In this document: positions 47,017 to 61,671 of the stretch, in pieces | Position numbering within the stretch: the stretch's first letter is position 1 | Layout of the letters: the number at the start of each line of letters is the position of its first letter | DNA from: Alkalicoccobacillus porphyridii | Lineage (GTDB): Bacteria > Bacillota > Bacilli > Bacillales > Bacillaceae_D | NCBI RefSeq assembly: GCF_007293315.1 | Contig: NZ_VLXZ01000010.1 | Coordinates: 62,001 to 126,000 of the forward strand | DNA length: 64,000 bases | Direction: 5' to 3' | Translations under genes and position numbers: made by a program | Notes under the pieces: generated by a model | Told to the model about the DNA's origin: nothing | What the model saw: the letters and a program-made list of their open reading frames with translations, nothing else | The model's database searches: none

Positions 47017-48756
47017 TTAGGACTGTAGAGGAATATGCTTAAATTGAAGGACATCAAATAGTCCAGTATCCGTTAATTTGATCGCCGGAATGACGGGTAG
47101 AGCTAAAAATGCCAGTGTTAAAAAAGGATCCCATGTTTCAGTAAAGCCGATTTCGGTAAGCGATGCTTCTAATGCTTGGATTTCAGCTTGAACAGTTTGG
47201 TAGGCTTTGGTCGACATGAGCCCTGCGAGATCTAGCTGAATACTGGCAAGAATGGCTCCATTTTTAGCAATGGCCATGCCCCCGCCCAACTGCTCTACAT
47301 GTTTCATTGCAGCATATATACTGGCATCATCTGTGCCACACGCAATCACATTATGCGAATCATGAGCCACCGTAGATACAATTGCTCCATTTTGAATGGG
47401 TATCCCCTTCACAATTCCAAGTCCAATATGACCAAGCTTTTTGTGGCGCTCTGCCACCACAAGCTTTAATTGATTGATTGACGCCTGTGCTTGAAACAGT
47501 CCCTGATCAACTTGAATATGTTCATGCTCGGCTTTGGTCATTATGGATCCCGGCTTTACGGAAATGATCGTAGCTTTTTTATTAGGGTCTGCAGGCAGTT
47601 GGAAATCTCTAATAGAAAAATTAGCTAAGTTCATGCTTTTTTGTAAGGCTTCAGGTGCTGTAATAGACGTTCGAATGTCCAAAGTCATTTCACCCTGCTC
47701 TGCGACAAGCCTGCCTTTTTCGTAGACGGCTTCTACCGTGAAGGAGGTTAATTCACTAATGAGTAGAAAGGTTGCTTCACAGCCGGGAGCAATTGCCCCC
47801 TTCTCTTTTAAACCAAACGCTTCCGCTGCATTGAGTGTGGCAAGTTGGATGGCCTGTAAGGCAGGCATTCCTAAAGAAATCGCTTTGCGAATACTACCAT
47901 CAATACTTCCTTCCTTTACAAGATGATCAAGGTGGCGATCATCTGTAGCAAAGGCAAAACGGCGAGCATTAGCTGGAGTGACTGCTGGCAAAATTGCTTC
48001 TAAATCCTTTGCAGCTGTGCCTTCTCTTATGAGCACGTACATTCCTCGTTGAACTCTTGCTAAAGCTTCTTCTGCTGAGACCGCTTCATGATCGTTTACA
48101 ATGCCTGCTGTCCGGTAAGCATTAAGAGCATATTCATCTAATCCTGCCGCATGACCATCAATGATTTTACCCGCTAACTTAGCACTTTCTATTTTTGCGA
48201 GCATTTCTTCATCGCCTGATAGAACGGCCGGATAGTCCATCACTTCACCTAGTCCAAACGCATCCCCTTCTGCAAATAGAGTTTGAACATCATTAGATGT
48301 CAGCTCCGCTCCATTATGTTCAAATATGGCGCAAGGCACGCATGATGGGACCATCATTTTGACATCAAGTGGTAGGCCTTTTGATGCCTCGATCATATAG
48401 CGGACGGCTTCCATCCCACCAACATTAGCAATCTCATGTGGATCCGCTATAACCGTGGTCACCCCTTTAGGAACAACAATTTTACTAAACTCCTCTGGTG
48501 GAACCATTGTGGATTCAATATGGATATGGCCATCAATTAGTCCGGGACATATATAGGCTCCTTTTGCATCAACTTTTTTTACTGCATCAGGATAGTCACC
48601 GATACCAACAATCACTCCATCAGATATTGCTAGATCCGCTTCTATCATGGTCAGAGTGTACACATCAATAATTTTGCCATTATGCACAACAAGGTCTGGT
48701 TTCTTTTGCCTAGAAGAAGCTGCAATAGTGGATTGTTGTTTATTTACGTGTTTCAT
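47017..48756 (-). CDS. adeC: Adenine deaminase
   Basis: 579 residues from the ATG at 48756 after GGGAG. Amidohydrolase fold: metal motif [59 protein letters not shown] and [11 protein letters not shown], and a C-terminal domain ([27 protein letters not shown]). It converts adenine to hypoxanthine and ammonia in purine salvage. It has its own terminator and stands downstream of yerC. Confidence 0.94.
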   Translation of the reverse strand: MKHVNKQQSTIAASSRQKKPDLVVHNGKIIDVYTLTMIEADLAISDGVIVGIGDYPDAVKKVDAKGAYICPGLIDGHIHIESTMVPPEEFSKIVVPKGVTTVIADPHEIANVGGMEAVRYMIEASKGLPLDVKMMVPSCVPCAIFEHNGAELTSNDVQTLFAEGDAFGLGEVMDYPAVLSGDEEMLAKIESAKLAGKIIDGHAAGLDEYALNAYRTAGIVNDHEAVSAEEALARVQRGMYVLIREGTAAKDLEAILPAVTPANARRFAFATDDRHLDHLVKEGSIDGSIRKAISLGMPALQAIQLATLNAAEAFGLKEKGAIAPGCEATFLLISELTSFTVEAVYEKGRLVAEQGEMTLDIRTSITAPEALQKSMNLANFSIRDFQLPADPNKKATIISVKPGSIMTKAEHEHIQVDQGLFQAQASINQLKLVVAERHKKLGHIGLGIVKGIPIQNGAIVSTVAHDSHNVIACGTDDASIYAAMKHVEQLGGGMAIAKNGAILASIQLDLAGLMSTKAYQTVQAEIQALEASLTEIGFTETWDPFLTLAFLALPVIPAIKLTDTGLFDVLQFKHIPLQS

Positions 48757-48833
48757 GTGCAAGCTCCCTTCTTAGCCTATTCGTATTATTTGAATTATTG
48801 TAGTCTATTTTAAGCTTGTCTGCACAGCTTTTT

Positions 48834-48879
48834 AAAAAAAGCTATCCGACAGGTATCATTACACCGCCAGATAGCTTTT
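48834..48879 (-). terminator. Terminator of yerA-yerC
   Basis: AAAAGCTATC (48837-48846) and GATAGCTTTT (48870-48879) form the stem with further inner pairing; T-run on the minus strand. Confidence 0.85.
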
Positions 48880-48884
48880 ACTTA

Positions 48885-49196
48885 TTATTCAGTTGTACCT
48901 GTCTGGTTTTCCTTAATCCGGTCTAAGGCCATCGTATAACTGTCATTTCCATAATTCAAGCAGCGTTTCACACGAGAAATCGTAGCGGTACTCGCCCCTG
49001 TTTCCGTTTCAATCTTATGGTACGTGTACCCATTTTGTAGCATTCTCGCAACTTCAAGTCGCTGAGCAAGTGATTGAATCTCATTAATGGTACAAAGATC
49101 ATCAAAAAACTCATAGCATTCTTCAAGGTTTTTTAATGAAAGAACCGCTTGAAACAGCTGATCAAGTTCTTTTCCACGTAGCTTATCAATTTGCAA
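48885..49196 (-). CDS. yerC: TrpR-like protein YerC
   Basis: 103 residues, all-helical, with a TrpR-type helix-turn-helix (LAQRLEVARMLQNGYTYHKI then ETGASTATISRVKRCLNYG). Family YerC/YecD is probably a DNA-binding regulator; the ligand and targets are unknown. It follows yerA in the same direction, as in the B. subtilis order. Confidence 0.9.
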   Translation of the reverse strand: MQIDKLRGKELDQLFQAVLSLKNLEECYEFFDDLCTINEIQSLAQRLEVARMLQNGYTYHKIETETGASTATISRVKRCLNYGNDSYTMALDRIKENQTGTTE

Positions 49197-49264
49197 TCAT
49201 GTCACGCCTTTCCAAAAATTTCGGCATGCCTAACCTAAGCTAGGTACTTTCCTACTATTATAGT

Positions 49265-51007
49265 TTAACGCATAATCGCAGGAAAGAGTATCTTTTTCTT
49301 CGTGACGTCATAAATTCCTCGCTGCGTCACCCGAATATATGGAAGGTGTGTAGAAGAAAAGAACTGTAAGCTGTAGATTGGATCCTCATGCTTATAGCCT
49401 CTTTCACGCAACAGCTTCACAAACTGCTTCTCCTCTTCCATAATCCCTTTTAATGATTTATCAGACATGGCACCGTTCAGTTTCAGCTCAATCCGGCCAA
49501 TAACTTCTCCATCATCAACTAAGGCCATTCCGCCACCTTGAGCCTTTACAGCGCGAAAGGCTGCGACCATGTCTTTAACATTCTTGCCGATTAAAATAAA
49601 GTCTCCTGTATTTGAAAATGAGCTAGCAAAACCTTTTATCGCGTTCGAGAAGCCCTTAATCATTGTATTAATCATCCATTTTCCATTCTTATCAACTAAT
49701 ACAAAGAAGCTCTCATCATGGCTTTGGCTTAATTCATTTACCGTCCCCTCTACCGAAATTCGATATGGCTTCAGGATAACGGCATTTACCATCTCAATTC
49801 CCATCGGCATAGAAAAGTGTAGCTCACTTTCATCCAGGTCCCATTTAATATCTAATGGCTTAATCCCATAATCCTTCCACGGGAACGTATGATCATCTTC
49901 ACATACTCTTCCATCTCTAACAAGCCATTGCCCTTTTGCGAGGACACCAATCGGTTTAGGAGTATTCTTATCTGAGAGAAAGTTGAGATGCGCAATTCTT
50001 CCCGGAGCAATCATTCCTAGCTTATGGTCTAAATTATAATATCTCGCTACATAATAAGTCGCCATGCCGTATGCGTCGAAATCTGATAACCCTGCATCAA
50101 GGGCCATTTTGATCAGTTTATCCATGACCCCATCCTCGTAGAAAGAAGGAGGCGAACCATCTGTGGTCATAATGCAGCGAACAAAGTGATCTACACCAAG
50201 CTCCTGCATCTCTTTTAGAAGCTTTGGCAGGTCAGGGCGCATCGAAGAATGTCTGAGAGAGGTCATGTACCCCATGTCAAGCCTTCTTACAGCTTCCTCA
50301 CCATTTATGGCTTCGTGATCACATGTAACCCCTAGTAACGCCATTTGAGAAAGCGTTCGCTCTGACGCTCCAGGTAAGTGACCTTCAATTGGCTTCCTTA
50401 ATCGACTCGTCTCTTGCATCCAATGAAGGGTAGAGTCATCTCCCTCTAACACCTTTGGCCAAGAAGTGAGCTCTCCGCCTTGAACCACTAAATGATGCTC
50501 GAGCCATGCTTTCATTCGTGAATTCGTAAAGTGCGCTTCACTCTGAAGCTCCGTTTGAGGGTCATAACGAGCCCACCAATACATGCTTGTTGGCATCTCT
50601 TCAAGCTTCTCGATCAATGAAAGCGCTTTCTTTTTTTCTACGTTCGAAAAGAAATATAAGTTGTCATTGATCAACGTTGTCGTCCCATGAGCAGAAGCAT
50701 ATTTTGCTAAGCTGTGGGGATTATAAAGCTGAAACGGGTGAGCATGATGCTCAATATACCCTGGTACAACTACAGAGTTCTTACATTCAATTATTTCAGT
50801 GTCCTTATCAGTTACCGGGGGAAGCTCCTGTCCAACATAAACAATTCGATCATCCGCAATCCATATATTTGCATTAAGCCATTTCTTTCTAGCGTGATTG
50901 AGATACGTAGCATTTTTGAGAACAATAGAAGGCGCTTTTTCTCCCCTGACGACATCAAGGTGCTGGCGCAAACGTTTTTTCGTCCAGCGGTATATGCGTT
51001 CCGTCAT
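49265..51007 (-). CDS. yerA: Adenine deaminase-like amidohydrolase YerA
   Basis: 580 residues from the ATG at 51007 after GGGTGATC. Same fold as AdeC, but the first metal motif is EHHAHPFQLYNP in place of HIHIES, so the two His remain while the Glu is lost. CDHEAINGEEAVRRL, GHLPGASERTL and IMTTDGSPPSF keep other likely ligands. Whether it deaminates adenine is uncertain; a different substrate is possible. It is located between the pur operon and yerC. Confidence 0.9.
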   Translation of the reverse strand: MTERIYRWTKKRLRQHLDVVRGEKAPSIVLKNATYLNHARKKWLNANIWIADDRIVYVGQELPPVTDKDTEIIECKNSVVVPGYIEHHAHPFQLYNPHSLAKYASAHGTTTLINDNLYFFSNVEKKKALSLIEKLEEMPTSMYWWARYDPQTELQSEAHFTNSRMKAWLEHHLVVQGGELTSWPKVLEGDDSTLHWMQETSRLRKPIEGHLPGASERTLSQMALLGVTCDHEAINGEEAVRRLDMGYMTSLRHSSMRPDLPKLLKEMQELGVDHFVRCIMTTDGSPPSFYEDGVMDKLIKMALDAGLSDFDAYGMATYYVARYYNLDHKLGMIAPGRIAHLNFLSDKNTPKPIGVLAKGQWLVRDGRVCEDDHTFPWKDYGIKPLDIKWDLDESELHFSMPMGIEMVNAVILKPYRISVEGTVNELSQSHDESFFVLVDKNGKWMINTMIKGFSNAIKGFASSFSNTGDFILIGKNVKDMVAAFRAVKAQGGGMALVDDGEVIGRIELKLNGAMSDKSLKGIMEEEKQFVKLLRERGYKHEDPIYSLQFFSSTHLPYIRVTQRGIYDVTKKKILFPAIMR

Positions 51008-51148
51008 TGGTAGATCACCCATTTCGTAATTATCTTTTGTCTTTATGTTATCACAAATTCAAGTAGGAGAAGGAAAAAGTTGTGACATCTTTTCATAAAT
51101 TATCGCAAAAAGCAGTTATTTAATTTATTAAACCGGAGGAATGGAAAA

Positions 51149-51388
51149 ATGAAACCTAATATCACCCGTTTAGATGCTCTAATGCGTATCACCTGCGGCC
51201 TTGAGTTGCTTATATTTGCAACATCTAAACCTCAACAACGCTTCCCACTTATACGTAGTATCGGTATTTTGTGTGGAGCTATGAAGACCGCAGAAGGAAT
51301 CGTTCAATTTTGTCCTATGAAGTATATGAAAGAGCGCATGAAGTTAGAAACAAAAAAACAAGACAGTCACGTTATGAATCCATCATGA
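51149..51388 (+). CDS. DUF2892-family small membrane protein
   Basis: 79 residues; GGAGGA (51135-51140) precedes the ATG by 8 bases. MKPNITRLDALMRITCGLEL followed by a conserved helix region and CGAMKTAEGIVQFCPMKYM, the DUF2892 pattern (two helices, Cys-Pro near the end). Function unknown. It is divergent from yerA and its 3' end overlaps the next gene by 6 bases. Confidence 0.8.
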   Translation: MKPNITRLDALMRITCGLELLIFATSKPQQRFPLIRSIGILCGAMKTAEGIVQFCPMKYMKERMKLETKKQDSHVMNPS

Positions 51389-51754
51389 TCTTGTACTGGA
51401 GACTTGCTTTATCATCCATCCAAGAAAGTAACCAGATGACATGAACAGAACACTCATAAGATAGAAAAGAATCAGGTACATTCCCGCCCCAAATGGTTTA
51501 AAGAAATAATTCCACCCATCATCACTAAACATCTGCAGAAATATGTAGGAAACCACATAAGAAATAACCGGAAATACCAAGAAGCCCTTATGATACAAAC
51601 CACTTCTCGCCAGTAACCCAATCACTAAAGATATTACGTAACAGGTGATGTACACAAGAATTGAGCCGTACTCATAATCCCAGTACATCACCCAAAATCC
51701 ATAGGGTGTAAAAGATAAAACAATAAAAATCGTGGCAACAATGATATTTTTCAT
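51383..51754 (-). CDS. Four-helix membrane protein, unknown
   Basis: 123 residues with four hydrophobic segments (IIVATIFIVLSFTPYGF, SILVYITCYVISLVIGLLA, FLVFPVISYVVSYIFL, GMYLILFYLMSVLFMSSGYF). No family recognised. Convergent with the DUF2892 gene. Confidence 0.72.
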   Translation of the reverse strand: MKNIIVATIFIVLSFTPYGFWVMYWDYEYGSILVYITCYVISLVIGLLARSGLYHKGFLVFPVISYVVSYIFLQMFSDDGWNYFFKPFGAGMYLILFYLMSVLFMSSGYFLGWMIKQVSSTRS

Positions 51755-51867
51755 TATGATTACCTCTTTTATTCTAACGATGTATCACGTGTCTATTGTC
51801 ACCTGTATCTTTGTCTATTGTGTTTATTTAATCATTTAAGAGAATGGTCTTCTCTCAGTTTGGTTTT

Positions 51868-51922
51868 CTATCGACCCAATCCACCTTCCATCGCTCCACT
51901 TTGACACCCTATCGCTCCAATC
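51868..51922 (+). repeat. YCATCG-type array, three units
   Basis: CTATCGACCCAATCCACCTT, CCATCGCTCCACTTTGACAC(C) and CTATCGCTCCAATCAAAA, 20-21 bases each, on the + strand. They match the CTCCAAT variant units at 10900-10997. The last unit runs into the T-tract side of the purD terminator. Confidence 0.75.
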
Positions 51923-51954
51923 AAAAAATCAGCACCTACTTAGAGTAGGTGCTG
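51922..51954 (-). terminator. Terminator of the purine operon
   Basis: AGCACCTAC (51931-51939) and GTAGGTGCT (51945-51953) form the stem just after purD; on the minus strand GATTTTTTG follows. Confidence 0.9.
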
Positions 51955-51958
51955 CGTC

Positions 51959-54766
<2,808 letters not shown>

Positions 54767-54774
<8 letters not shown>

Positions 54775-55357
54775 GTCCGTCTCCTCCTAAGTCTTTGCTA
54801 TCCAGGATCTCTTTGACTGTACGTGGATATAACTCATGTTCAATAGCTTGGATTTTTGTTAAAACGGTTTCTCTTGTATCGCCTGCCTCAATCAATACCT
54901 TTTCCTGGGCAATGATTGGTCCTGTATCCATTCCCGCATCGACAAAATGAATGGTGACCCCCGTCTCGCTTACTCCGGCCGCAAGAGCTTGACCAACCGC
55001 ATCCAATCCAGGGAAATCAGGCAACAAAGATGGGTGAATGTTCACGATTCGACCTTCATAGGCATCGAGCAAGGTTGGCCCTACTAGTCTCATGTAACCA
55101 GCAAGACAAAGAAACTCAACCTCTTGATCTTGCAGATGTGCAACGACTTCTGCTTCATATGCTGCTTTTGAAGCAAAGGATTTAGGCGCAAGGGCTAGTG
55201 TCTTAACACCATAATCCTCAGCTTTAGTTAGAGCCCCTGCCCCAGGCTTATCAGAAACAAGCAAAACCACTTCACCACCCAGGTGGTGCTCTGTAGCAGC
55301 TTTTATTAATGCTTCTGCGTTGGATCCTGTTCCTGAAGCAAATACAGCTATTCTCAT
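54767..55357 (-). CDS. purN: Phosphoribosylglycinamide formyltransferase 1
   Basis: 196 residues. [15 protein letters not shown] for [39 protein letters not shown] with catalytic Asn and His, and [11 protein letters not shown] with the catalytic Asp. Uses 10-formyl-THF to formylate GAR. Overlaps purM by four bases (ATGA). Confidence 0.97.
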
Positions 55358-56391
55358 GAATCAATGCCTCCGATTGTTACGCCTTCTCCCTTAGTAACAC
55401 GACCAATAATGTAGGCCTGCTCACCCGCCGCTTCAAGGGTGCGAATGACCTCTAGATGCTCATTCTCGGGTACCACAACCATCATGCCGATACCCATATT
55501 AAACGTAGAGAACAGATCGCGCTCACTAAGCTCCCCTTTATCCTTTAAAATCTGAAAAATAGCTGGGACCGGCCACGAACCATTATCAATTTCTACTTTT
55601 GTTCCAGCAGGTAGCATTCTCGGAACGTTTTCATAGAAACCGCCTCCTGTAATATGAGCAAGACCATGCACTGTATGCTTTTGAATGGCAGCGAGCAATG
55701 GTTTTACATAGATCTTGGTTGGAGTTAATAATACATCTCCTAGGCGACCATTTAATCCTTCCACTGAGTCCATAAGCGAGAGACCAGCTTTTTCAAGAAG
55801 AATGCGACGCACGAGTGAAAATCCATTACTGTGTAAACCACTTGAACTAAGACCGATTACTACATCTCCAGGTGTAATAGCATCTCCCGTAATGAGTTCT
55901 GACTTTTCAACAGCCCCAACAGAAAATCCAGCTAGATCATACTCTTCAGGATCATACATACCTGGCATCTCTGCAGTCTCTCCGCCAATTAAGGCACAGC
56001 CTGCTTGTTCACAGCCGTCTGCTATCCCTTTGACAATGGCTTCAATTCTTTCTGGTTCTGACTTACCACAAGCAATATAATCTAGAAAATATAAAGGTTC
56101 TGCACCTTGAACAACAATATCGTTTACACACATGGCAACAGCGTCAATACCAATCGTGTCATGTTGATCCATCATAAAAGCTAGCATCAGCTTTGTGCCT
56201 ACTCCATCCGTTCCTGACACTAAAACCGGTTCTTTATAGTTTAAAGAGGACAGATCAAAGTTCCCCCCAAAACCACCTAATCCCCCTAAAACACCAGGAC
56301 GTGCTGTGCGCTTCACATGCTGTCCCATTCGTTTAACTGATTCATAGCCTGCTTCTATATCAACACCGGCTTGTTTGTATGCATCTGACAT
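55354..56391 (-). CDS. purM: AIR synthetase
   Basis: 345 residues, the normal length. [17 protein letters not shown] for [35 protein letters not shown] and [16 protein letters not shown]. It closes FGAM to AIR with ATP and is a fold relative of PurL. 20 bases after purF. Confidence 0.97.
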   Translation of the reverse strand: MSDAYKQAGVDIEAGYESVKRMGQHVKRTARPGVLGGLGGFGGNFDLSSLNYKEPVLVSGTDGVGTKLMLAFMMDQHDTIGIDAVAMCVNDIVVQGAEPLYFLDYIACGKSEPERIEAIVKGIADGCEQAGCALIGGETAEMPGMYDPEEYDLAGFSVGAVEKSELITGDAITPGDVVIGLSSSGLHSNGFSLVRRILLEKAGLSLMDSVEGLNGRLGDVLLTPTKIYVKPLLAAIQKHTVHGLAHITGGGFYENVPRMLPAGTKVEIDNGSWPVPAIFQILKDKGELSERDLFSTFNMGIGMMVVVPENEHLEVIRTLEAAGEQAYIIGRVTKGEGVTIGGIDS

Positions 56392-56411
56392 GCGGACGTT
56401 GCCTCCTTTAA

Positions 56412-57824
56412 TTAAACCTTTGCGTGCGGATGAACCGTATCAGCGTAGATCTCTGTTGGATATTCTCCGGTAAAGCATGCTAGACATTGGCCACAGTTAT
56501 TTAATTCAGGATCGCGTCCAATCCCTTTCTTTAATCCGTCTGTACTCAAGAAAGCTAAGCTATCTGCCCCCATCATTTCGCGCATCTCTTCCACCGAATG
56601 CTGGGAAGCAATTAATTCAGAGGTTGTAGATGTATCAATTCCATAAAAGCAAGGATGCTTAATTGGTGGAGAGCTAATACGCACATGCACTTCAAGGGCG
56701 CCAGCTTCTTTAAGCATATTGACAATCCGACGACTGGTTGTGCCACGTACAATGGAATCATCAATCATAACGACTCGTTTTCCTTCAACGACCCCACGGA
56801 CCGCAGAGAGCTTCATTTTTACCCCTTGCTCGCGTAATTCTTGTGAAGGTTGAATAAAGGTTCTGCCGACATAGCGGTTTTTGATTAGTCCGAGCTCGTA
56901 AGGAATGCCCGTTTGCTCTGCATACCCGATAGCGGCTGAGATACTGGAATCCGGCACACCGGTTACCACATCTGCTTCAATCGGTGATTCAATGGCTAGC
57001 TGTTTACCCAGCTGTTTTCTGGCTGTATGCACATTAATCGTCTCAACATTACTATCAGGACGAGCAAAGTAGACATACTCCATGCTGCAAATGGCAGGAT
57101 TAGGTGATTTGTCATACTGTTCGGATCGCAACCCGTTGTCATCAATAATAACCATTTCTCCAGGCTTCACATCTCGCTCATAAGTCGCACCAATAATATC
57201 AAAGGCACAGGTTTCAGACGCGACAACATACGCATCACCAATTCGTCCGATCGCTAAAGGTCTAAGACCATTTGGATCCATCGCTGCGATCAATTGATGC
57301 TCGTTCATGACCGCGAACGCGTAGGCGCCTTTCAGCATAGCAAGCGCATGGCGGAATTGATCTTCTAAAGACCAATAACCGCTACGCTTAATTAGATGTG
57401 CTAACACCTCTGTGTCAGATGTTGATTGAAAAATGCTTCCTTGATTCTCAAGCTGAAGCTTCAAATTGTTTGCATTCACAATATTGCCGTTATGAGCGAT
57501 CGCAAGTCCGCCTGCTTGTGCTCGGAACATGAGTGGTTGGACATTGGCAAATCCGCCGCCACCGGCTGTAGCATAACGCACGTGACCAATGGCTGCAGAT
57601 CCTTGAAGAGCATTTAGAGATTGCTGGTCAAACACTTCATTAACAAGTCCTAGTCCTTTATGAACATTTAATGTATCTCCATCGGAAACGACAATACCTG
57701 CTCCCTCTTGACCGCGATGCTGTAAGCTATGGAGACCATAATAGGTGATTTGTGCTGCATCCTTATGACCCCAAACAGCAAATACTCCACACTCTTCATT
57801 TAAGCCTTTTATTTCAGCAAACAT
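56412..57824 (-). CDS. purF: Amidophosphoribosyltransferase
   Basis: 470 residues from the ATG at 57824 (AAAGGAG 7 bases before), which places the catalytic Cys at position 12 behind [11 protein letters not shown], the same propeptide length as in B. subtilis; a frame six codons longer lacks this fit. HRGQEGAG, the PRPP loop [16 protein letters not shown], and 4Fe-4S Cys in MEYVYF-linked [13 protein letters not shown]. First committed step of purine synthesis. Overlaps purL by 16 bases. Confidence 0.97.
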   Translation of the reverse strand: MFAEIKGLNEECGVFAVWGHKDAAQITYYGLHSLQHRGQEGAGIVVSDGDTLNVHKGLGLVNEVFDQQSLNALQGSAAIGHVRYATAGGGGFANVQPLMFRAQAGGLAIAHNGNIVNANNLKLQLENQGSIFQSTSDTEVLAHLIKRSGYWSLEDQFRHALAMLKGAYAFAVMNEHQLIAAMDPNGLRPLAIGRIGDAYVVASETCAFDIIGATYERDVKPGEMVIIDDNGLRSEQYDKSPNPAICSMEYVYFARPDSNVETINVHTARKQLGKQLAIESPIEADVVTGVPDSSISAAIGYAEQTGIPYELGLIKNRYVGRTFIQPSQELREQGVKMKLSAVRGVVEGKRVVMIDDSIVRGTTSRRIVNMLKEAGALEVHVRISSPPIKHPCFYGIDTSTTSELIASQHSVEEMREMMGADSLAFLSTDGLKKGIGRDPELNNCGQCLACFTGEYPTEIYADTVHPHAKV

Positions 57825-60025
57825 GGAATGGCTCCTTTCCAAGCCGTAACAATTTCTTCTTGCGATGCTTCGAGAACTGCTTTTCCGTTCTCATCACATA
57901 CTACCAATTGATCCTTGTTTGTTACTTCACCAATACACTCTGCATCAACTATGGCTTCAAATGCACTGCGGTTTTCAGGAGAGACCGTTACCACAAAACG
58001 AGATTGGCTCTCTGCAAACAAATTCACGGCATCTGTGCCTTCTTGTTGAACACGAACTCCTACACGACCAGAAGTCATACCCTCTGCTAACGCAACGGCA
58101 AGTCCACCTTCTGCTACATCATGTGCAGAGGCTACAAGACCAGATTGAATAGCTTTTAACAATTGATTTAAGCGTTGCTTCTCAAGAGCTAAATCAATTT
58201 CTGGTGCCTTTCCAAAGATACGTCCTTCTAGCATCTTTTGAAGCTCACTTCCACTGAATTCAGGCTTTGTTTCGCCAAGTAGATACACTAGGTCCCCTAC
58301 TGATTTGTAATCCTGTGTAGTAATATGATCAAGGTCTTCAATTAATCCAACCATGCCAATGACAGGTGTTGGATAGATCGCTCCACCTGATGTTTCATTG
58401 TATAAAGAAACGTTTCCGCCGATTACTGGTGTTTCAAGTGTACGGCACGCTTCACTCATCCCATCTGTAGATGTTTCCAGCTGCCAGAAAATCTCCGGCT
58501 TATCCGGACTTCCATAGTTCAAGCAATCCGTCACTCCTAAAGGTACACCACCGGAAGCGACAATATTACGAGCCGCTTCAGCAACGGCAATTTTGCCACC
58601 AACCTCAGGATCTAAATAAAGATAGCGAGAGTTACAATCCGTTGTCATCGCCAGTGCTTTACGTGTATCACGGATACGCACAACAGCCGCATCAGAACCT
58701 GGAGAAACAACCGTGTTTGTTTGAACCATATAATCATATTGATCATAAACCCATTCCTTGCTTGCAATCGTTGGCTGAGCCAATAGTTGAAGGAGAGTTT
58801 CTTTTAAATCATTTACAGCAGGTACATACGCACCCTGCTCTTGGAACTCTTTATAATAAGCTGGAACGCTAGAAGGCTTATGGTAAACAGGCGCTTCTTC
58901 CGCTAACGCATCAACTGGTACATCTGCTGCCACTTCGCCATTATGCATGAGACGAAGACGCTTATCATCTGTTACATAACCAACCTCAGCTGAGAGCAGT
59001 CCCCAACGATCAACAATTTCCTTTATTTCAGCTTCTCTACCCTTTTGAACTACAATCAACATGCGCTCCTGTGACTCAGATAACATCATTTCATACGGCG
59101 TCATCCCTTTTTCACGTTGTGGCACAAGGTCAAGGTTCATCACAATACCTGAACCAGCCTTACTTGCCATCTCTGCAGATGAAGACGTTAGTCCGGCAGC
59201 ACCCATATCTTGAATACCAACTAATGCATCACATTGAATTAACTCAAGACATGCCTCAAGTAACAGCTTCTCCATAAATGGGTCTCCAACCTGTACGGCA
59301 GGACGCTTTTCTTCTGAGCTTTCGCTTAGCTCTTCAGATGCAAATGTTGCACCGTGAATACCATCGCGACCAGTACTAGCGCCGACATACATAACCGTAT
59401 TTCCGACCCCTTTGGCTTGGCCTTTTTGAATATCCTTGTGATCAATTAAGCCAACACACATCGCATTAACAAGGGGGTTGCCTTCGTAGCAGGAGTCAAA
59501 TTGCACCTCTCCACCAACTGTTGGAACCCCTACACAGTTCCCATAGCCGGCAATACCCGCTACAACCTCTTCAAATAAGTAGCGTACTTTTGGAGACGTT
59601 AATTCACCAAAGCGAAGGGAATTTAAGATGGAAATCGGACGAGCTCCCATTGAAAAAACGTCACGTAAAATACCACCAACGCCTGTAGCTGCCCCTTGAT
59701 AAGGCTCAATCGCTGACGGGTGATTGTGACTTTCGATTTTAAAAACAACGGCCTGATCATCGCCAATATCTATGATCCCAGCACCTTCACCGGGTCCTTG
59801 AAGTACCTTTTCACCAGTAACAGGGAACTTCTTCAAAAGGACTTTAGAGTTCTTATAGCTACAATGCTCAGACCACATGACTGAAAATAGACCTGTTTCA
59901 GTATAGTTAGGTGTACGCCCTAAAATTTCTTCGACAAGCTGGAATTCCTCATCAGTTAAACCCATGGCCTGATACAGCTTTTCTTTTTTTACCTGTTCAG
60001 ATGATGGTTCAACGAGTAGTGACAT
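57809..60025 (-). CDS. purL: FGAM synthase subunit II (small PurL)
   Basis: 738 residues, the short Gram-positive form. It has [52 protein letters not shown] and [16 protein letters not shown]. It works with PurQ (glutaminase) and PurS to form FGAM. Overlaps purQ by 17 bases and purF by 16. Confidence 0.97.
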   Translation of the reverse strand: MSLLVEPSSEQVKKEKLYQAMGLTDEEFQLVEEILGRTPNYTETGLFSVMWSEHCSYKNSKVLLKKFPVTGEKVLQGPGEGAGIIDIGDDQAVVFKIESHNHPSAIEPYQGAATGVGGILRDVFSMGARPISILNSLRFGELTSPKVRYLFEEVVAGIAGYGNCVGVPTVGGEVQFDSCYEGNPLVNAMCVGLIDHKDIQKGQAKGVGNTVMYVGASTGRDGIHGATFASEELSESSEEKRPAVQVGDPFMEKLLLEACLELIQCDALVGIQDMGAAGLTSSSAEMASKAGSGIVMNLDLVPQREKGMTPYEMMLSESQERMLIVVQKGREAEIKEIVDRWGLLSAEVGYVTDDKRLRLMHNGEVAADVPVDALAEEAPVYHKPSSVPAYYKEFQEQGAYVPAVNDLKETLLQLLAQPTIASKEWVYDQYDYMVQTNTVVSPGSDAAVVRIRDTRKALAMTTDCNSRYLYLDPEVGGKIAVAEAARNIVASGGVPLGVTDCLNYGSPDKPEIFWQLETSTDGMSEACRTLETPVIGGNVSLYNETSGGAIYPTPVIGMVGLIEDLDHITTQDYKSVGDLVYLLGETKPEFSGSELQKMLEGRIFGKAPEIDLALEKQRLNQLLKAIQSGLVASAHDVAEGGLAVALAEGMTSGRVGVRVQQEGTDAVNLFAESQSRFVVTVSPENRSAFEAIVDAECIGEVTNKDQLVVCDENGKAVLEASQEEIVTAWKGAIPCLLK

Positions 60026-60692
60026 GGGATTCCCTCCAGTTTTTTAAAATTGATTGAAATAATGCTAGTCCGTCTGCGCTACCAAGAAGCTCTTCAACCG
60101 CTCGCTCTGGGTGAGGCATCATACCAAGAACATTTCCCGCTTCGTTTACAATGCCGGCAATTTGATTACGCGACCCATTTACGTTTGAACTATAGCTGAA
60201 TACAATTTGCTTATTGGCTTTAAGTTCTTGGTAGGTCTCATCGTCGCACTCGTAGTTACCTTCTCCATGTGCCACAGGAACTGTAATCTCTGAACCCTCT
60301 GTATAACCGGTTGTAAAAATCGTTTCTGCATTTTCAACTGTCAGCTGAACTGGACGGCAAATGAATTTTAAGCCTTCGTTTCGTTTCATTGCGCCTGGAA
60401 GTAACCCAGCTTCTAAAAGAACCTGAAATCCATTACATACGCCAAGCACTGGAACACCAGCATTTGCTTTTTCAATGACAGCCTTCATAATTGGTGCAAA
60501 ACGAGCAATGGCACCTGAGCGGAGATAATCTCCATGAGAGAACCCACCAGGAAGTAAAATGCCATCATAGCCTTCAAGAGACGTATCATTGTGCCACACA
60601 TAGTCTACCTCTGCCCCAAGCTGGTCGCGGATTGCATGATACATGTCTGCGTCACAGTTGGACCCTGGAAATACGATGACCGCAAACTTCAT
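60009..60692 (-). CDS. purQ: FGAM synthase subunit I (glutaminase PurQ)
   Basis: 227 residues, class I glutaminase: [35 protein letters not shown], the nucleophile in [16 protein letters not shown] and [15 protein letters not shown]. Supplies ammonia to PurL. Starts in an ATGA overlap with purS. Confidence 0.97.
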   Translation of the reverse strand: MKFAVIVFPGSNCDADMYHAIRDQLGAEVDYVWHNDTSLEGYDGILLPGGFSHGDYLRSGAIARFAPIMKAVIEKANAGVPVLGVCNGFQVLLEAGLLPGAMKRNEGLKFICRPVQLTVENAETIFTTGYTEGSEITVPVAHGEGNYECDDETYQELKANKQIVFSYSSNVNGSRNQIAGIVNEAGNVLGMMPHPERAVEELLGSADGLALFQSILKNWRESHVTTR

Positions 60693-60940
60693 GAAGAGAC
60701 AACCTCCTCAATTTCATAGCTATAATCTTCAATGACGGTATTCGCTAGTAGCTTTTCGCACATTTCTTTCACTCGCGCATCAACATTGCTTGTGTCCGCT
60801 AATGTCAGCTCCATATATTTTCCGATACGAACCTCTTGAACTTCCTTATACTCCATCGTGTGAAGAGCATTTTGAACTGCTACTCCCTGAGGATCAAGAA
60901 CACTTTCTCTTAACGTAACGTAAACCTTCACTTTATACAT
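60689..60940 (-). CDS. purS: FGAM synthase subunit PurS
   Basis: 83 residues: [20 protein letters not shown], then VRIGKYMEL, the small ferredoxin-like subunit that joins PurL to PurQ. Its ATG shares a base with the purC stop. Confidence 0.96.
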   Translation of the reverse strand: MYKVKVYVTLRESVLDPQGVAVQNALHTMEYKEVQEVRIGKYMELTLADTSNVDARVKEMCEKLLANTVIEDYSYEIEEVVSS

Positions 60941-61650
60941 TATTGGCCTCCCAAGCGTGTTAGTATTTCCTGATATCCATCCTGCAAGCTTCCTAGATTC
61001 CGGCGAAATAAATCCTTATCAAACTTCTGGTTTGTCTCAAGATCCCAAAGGCGACATGTATCTGGAGAGATTTCATCAGCGAGCAGCAGCTCACCATCTG
61101 TTGTGCGTCCGAATTCTAACTTAAAATCCACTAATCTGACACCAATTCCTGCAAACAACTCTACTAATAACTGATTCACTTTTTTGGCTTGTATTTTAAG
61201 AGATTCGACCTCTTCTGATGTTGCAGCTTCTAAAAGATACACATGATCCTCTGTAATTAACGGATCGCCTAATGCATCATCCTTATAGTAAAATTCAACA
61301 ATCGGTTCAACGAGCGGCGTACCCTCTTCAATCCCTAAGCGCTTTGCCATACTACCGGCTACAACGTTTCGTACAACCACTTCAATTGGTACAATCTCTA
61401 CTTTTCGAACAAGCTGTTCTGTGTCAGATAATCTCCGAACAAAGTGACTATTAAGCCCCTTTTCAGCTAAGTGCGAGAAGATGAGAGTGGATATCTCGTT
61501 GTTAAGACGTGCCTTGCCTTCTAATGTATCTTTCTTCTCTCCGTTAAATGCCGTTGCGTCATCCTTATAGGTGACCCACAACACATCAGATTCAGAAGTC
61601 TGATAGATTCGTTTTGCTTTCCCTTCGTATAGCAGCTGCTGCTTTTCCAT
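60940..61650 (-). CDS. purC: SAICAR synthase
   Basis: 236 residues. LLYEGKAKRIYQTSESDV for ATP, VRRLSDTEQLVRKVEIVPIE, FKLEFGRTTDGELLLADEIS (blocks of the SAICAR signature) and DTCRLWDLET. Joins aspartate to CAIR. 21 bases after purB. Confidence 0.97.
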   Translation of the reverse strand: MEKQQLLYEGKAKRIYQTSESDVLWVTYKDDATAFNGEKKDTLEGKARLNNEISTLIFSHLAEKGLNSHFVRRLSDTEQLVRKVEIVPIEVVVRNVVAGSMAKRLGIEEGTPLVEPIVEFYYKDDALGDPLITEDHVYLLEAATSEEVESLKIQAKKVNQLLVELFAGIGVRLVDFKLEFGRTTDGELLLADEISPDTCRLWDLETNQKFDKDLFRRNLGSLQDGYQEILTRLGGQ

Positions 61651-61671
61651 AGATGATGGTCCTCCTTAGAA

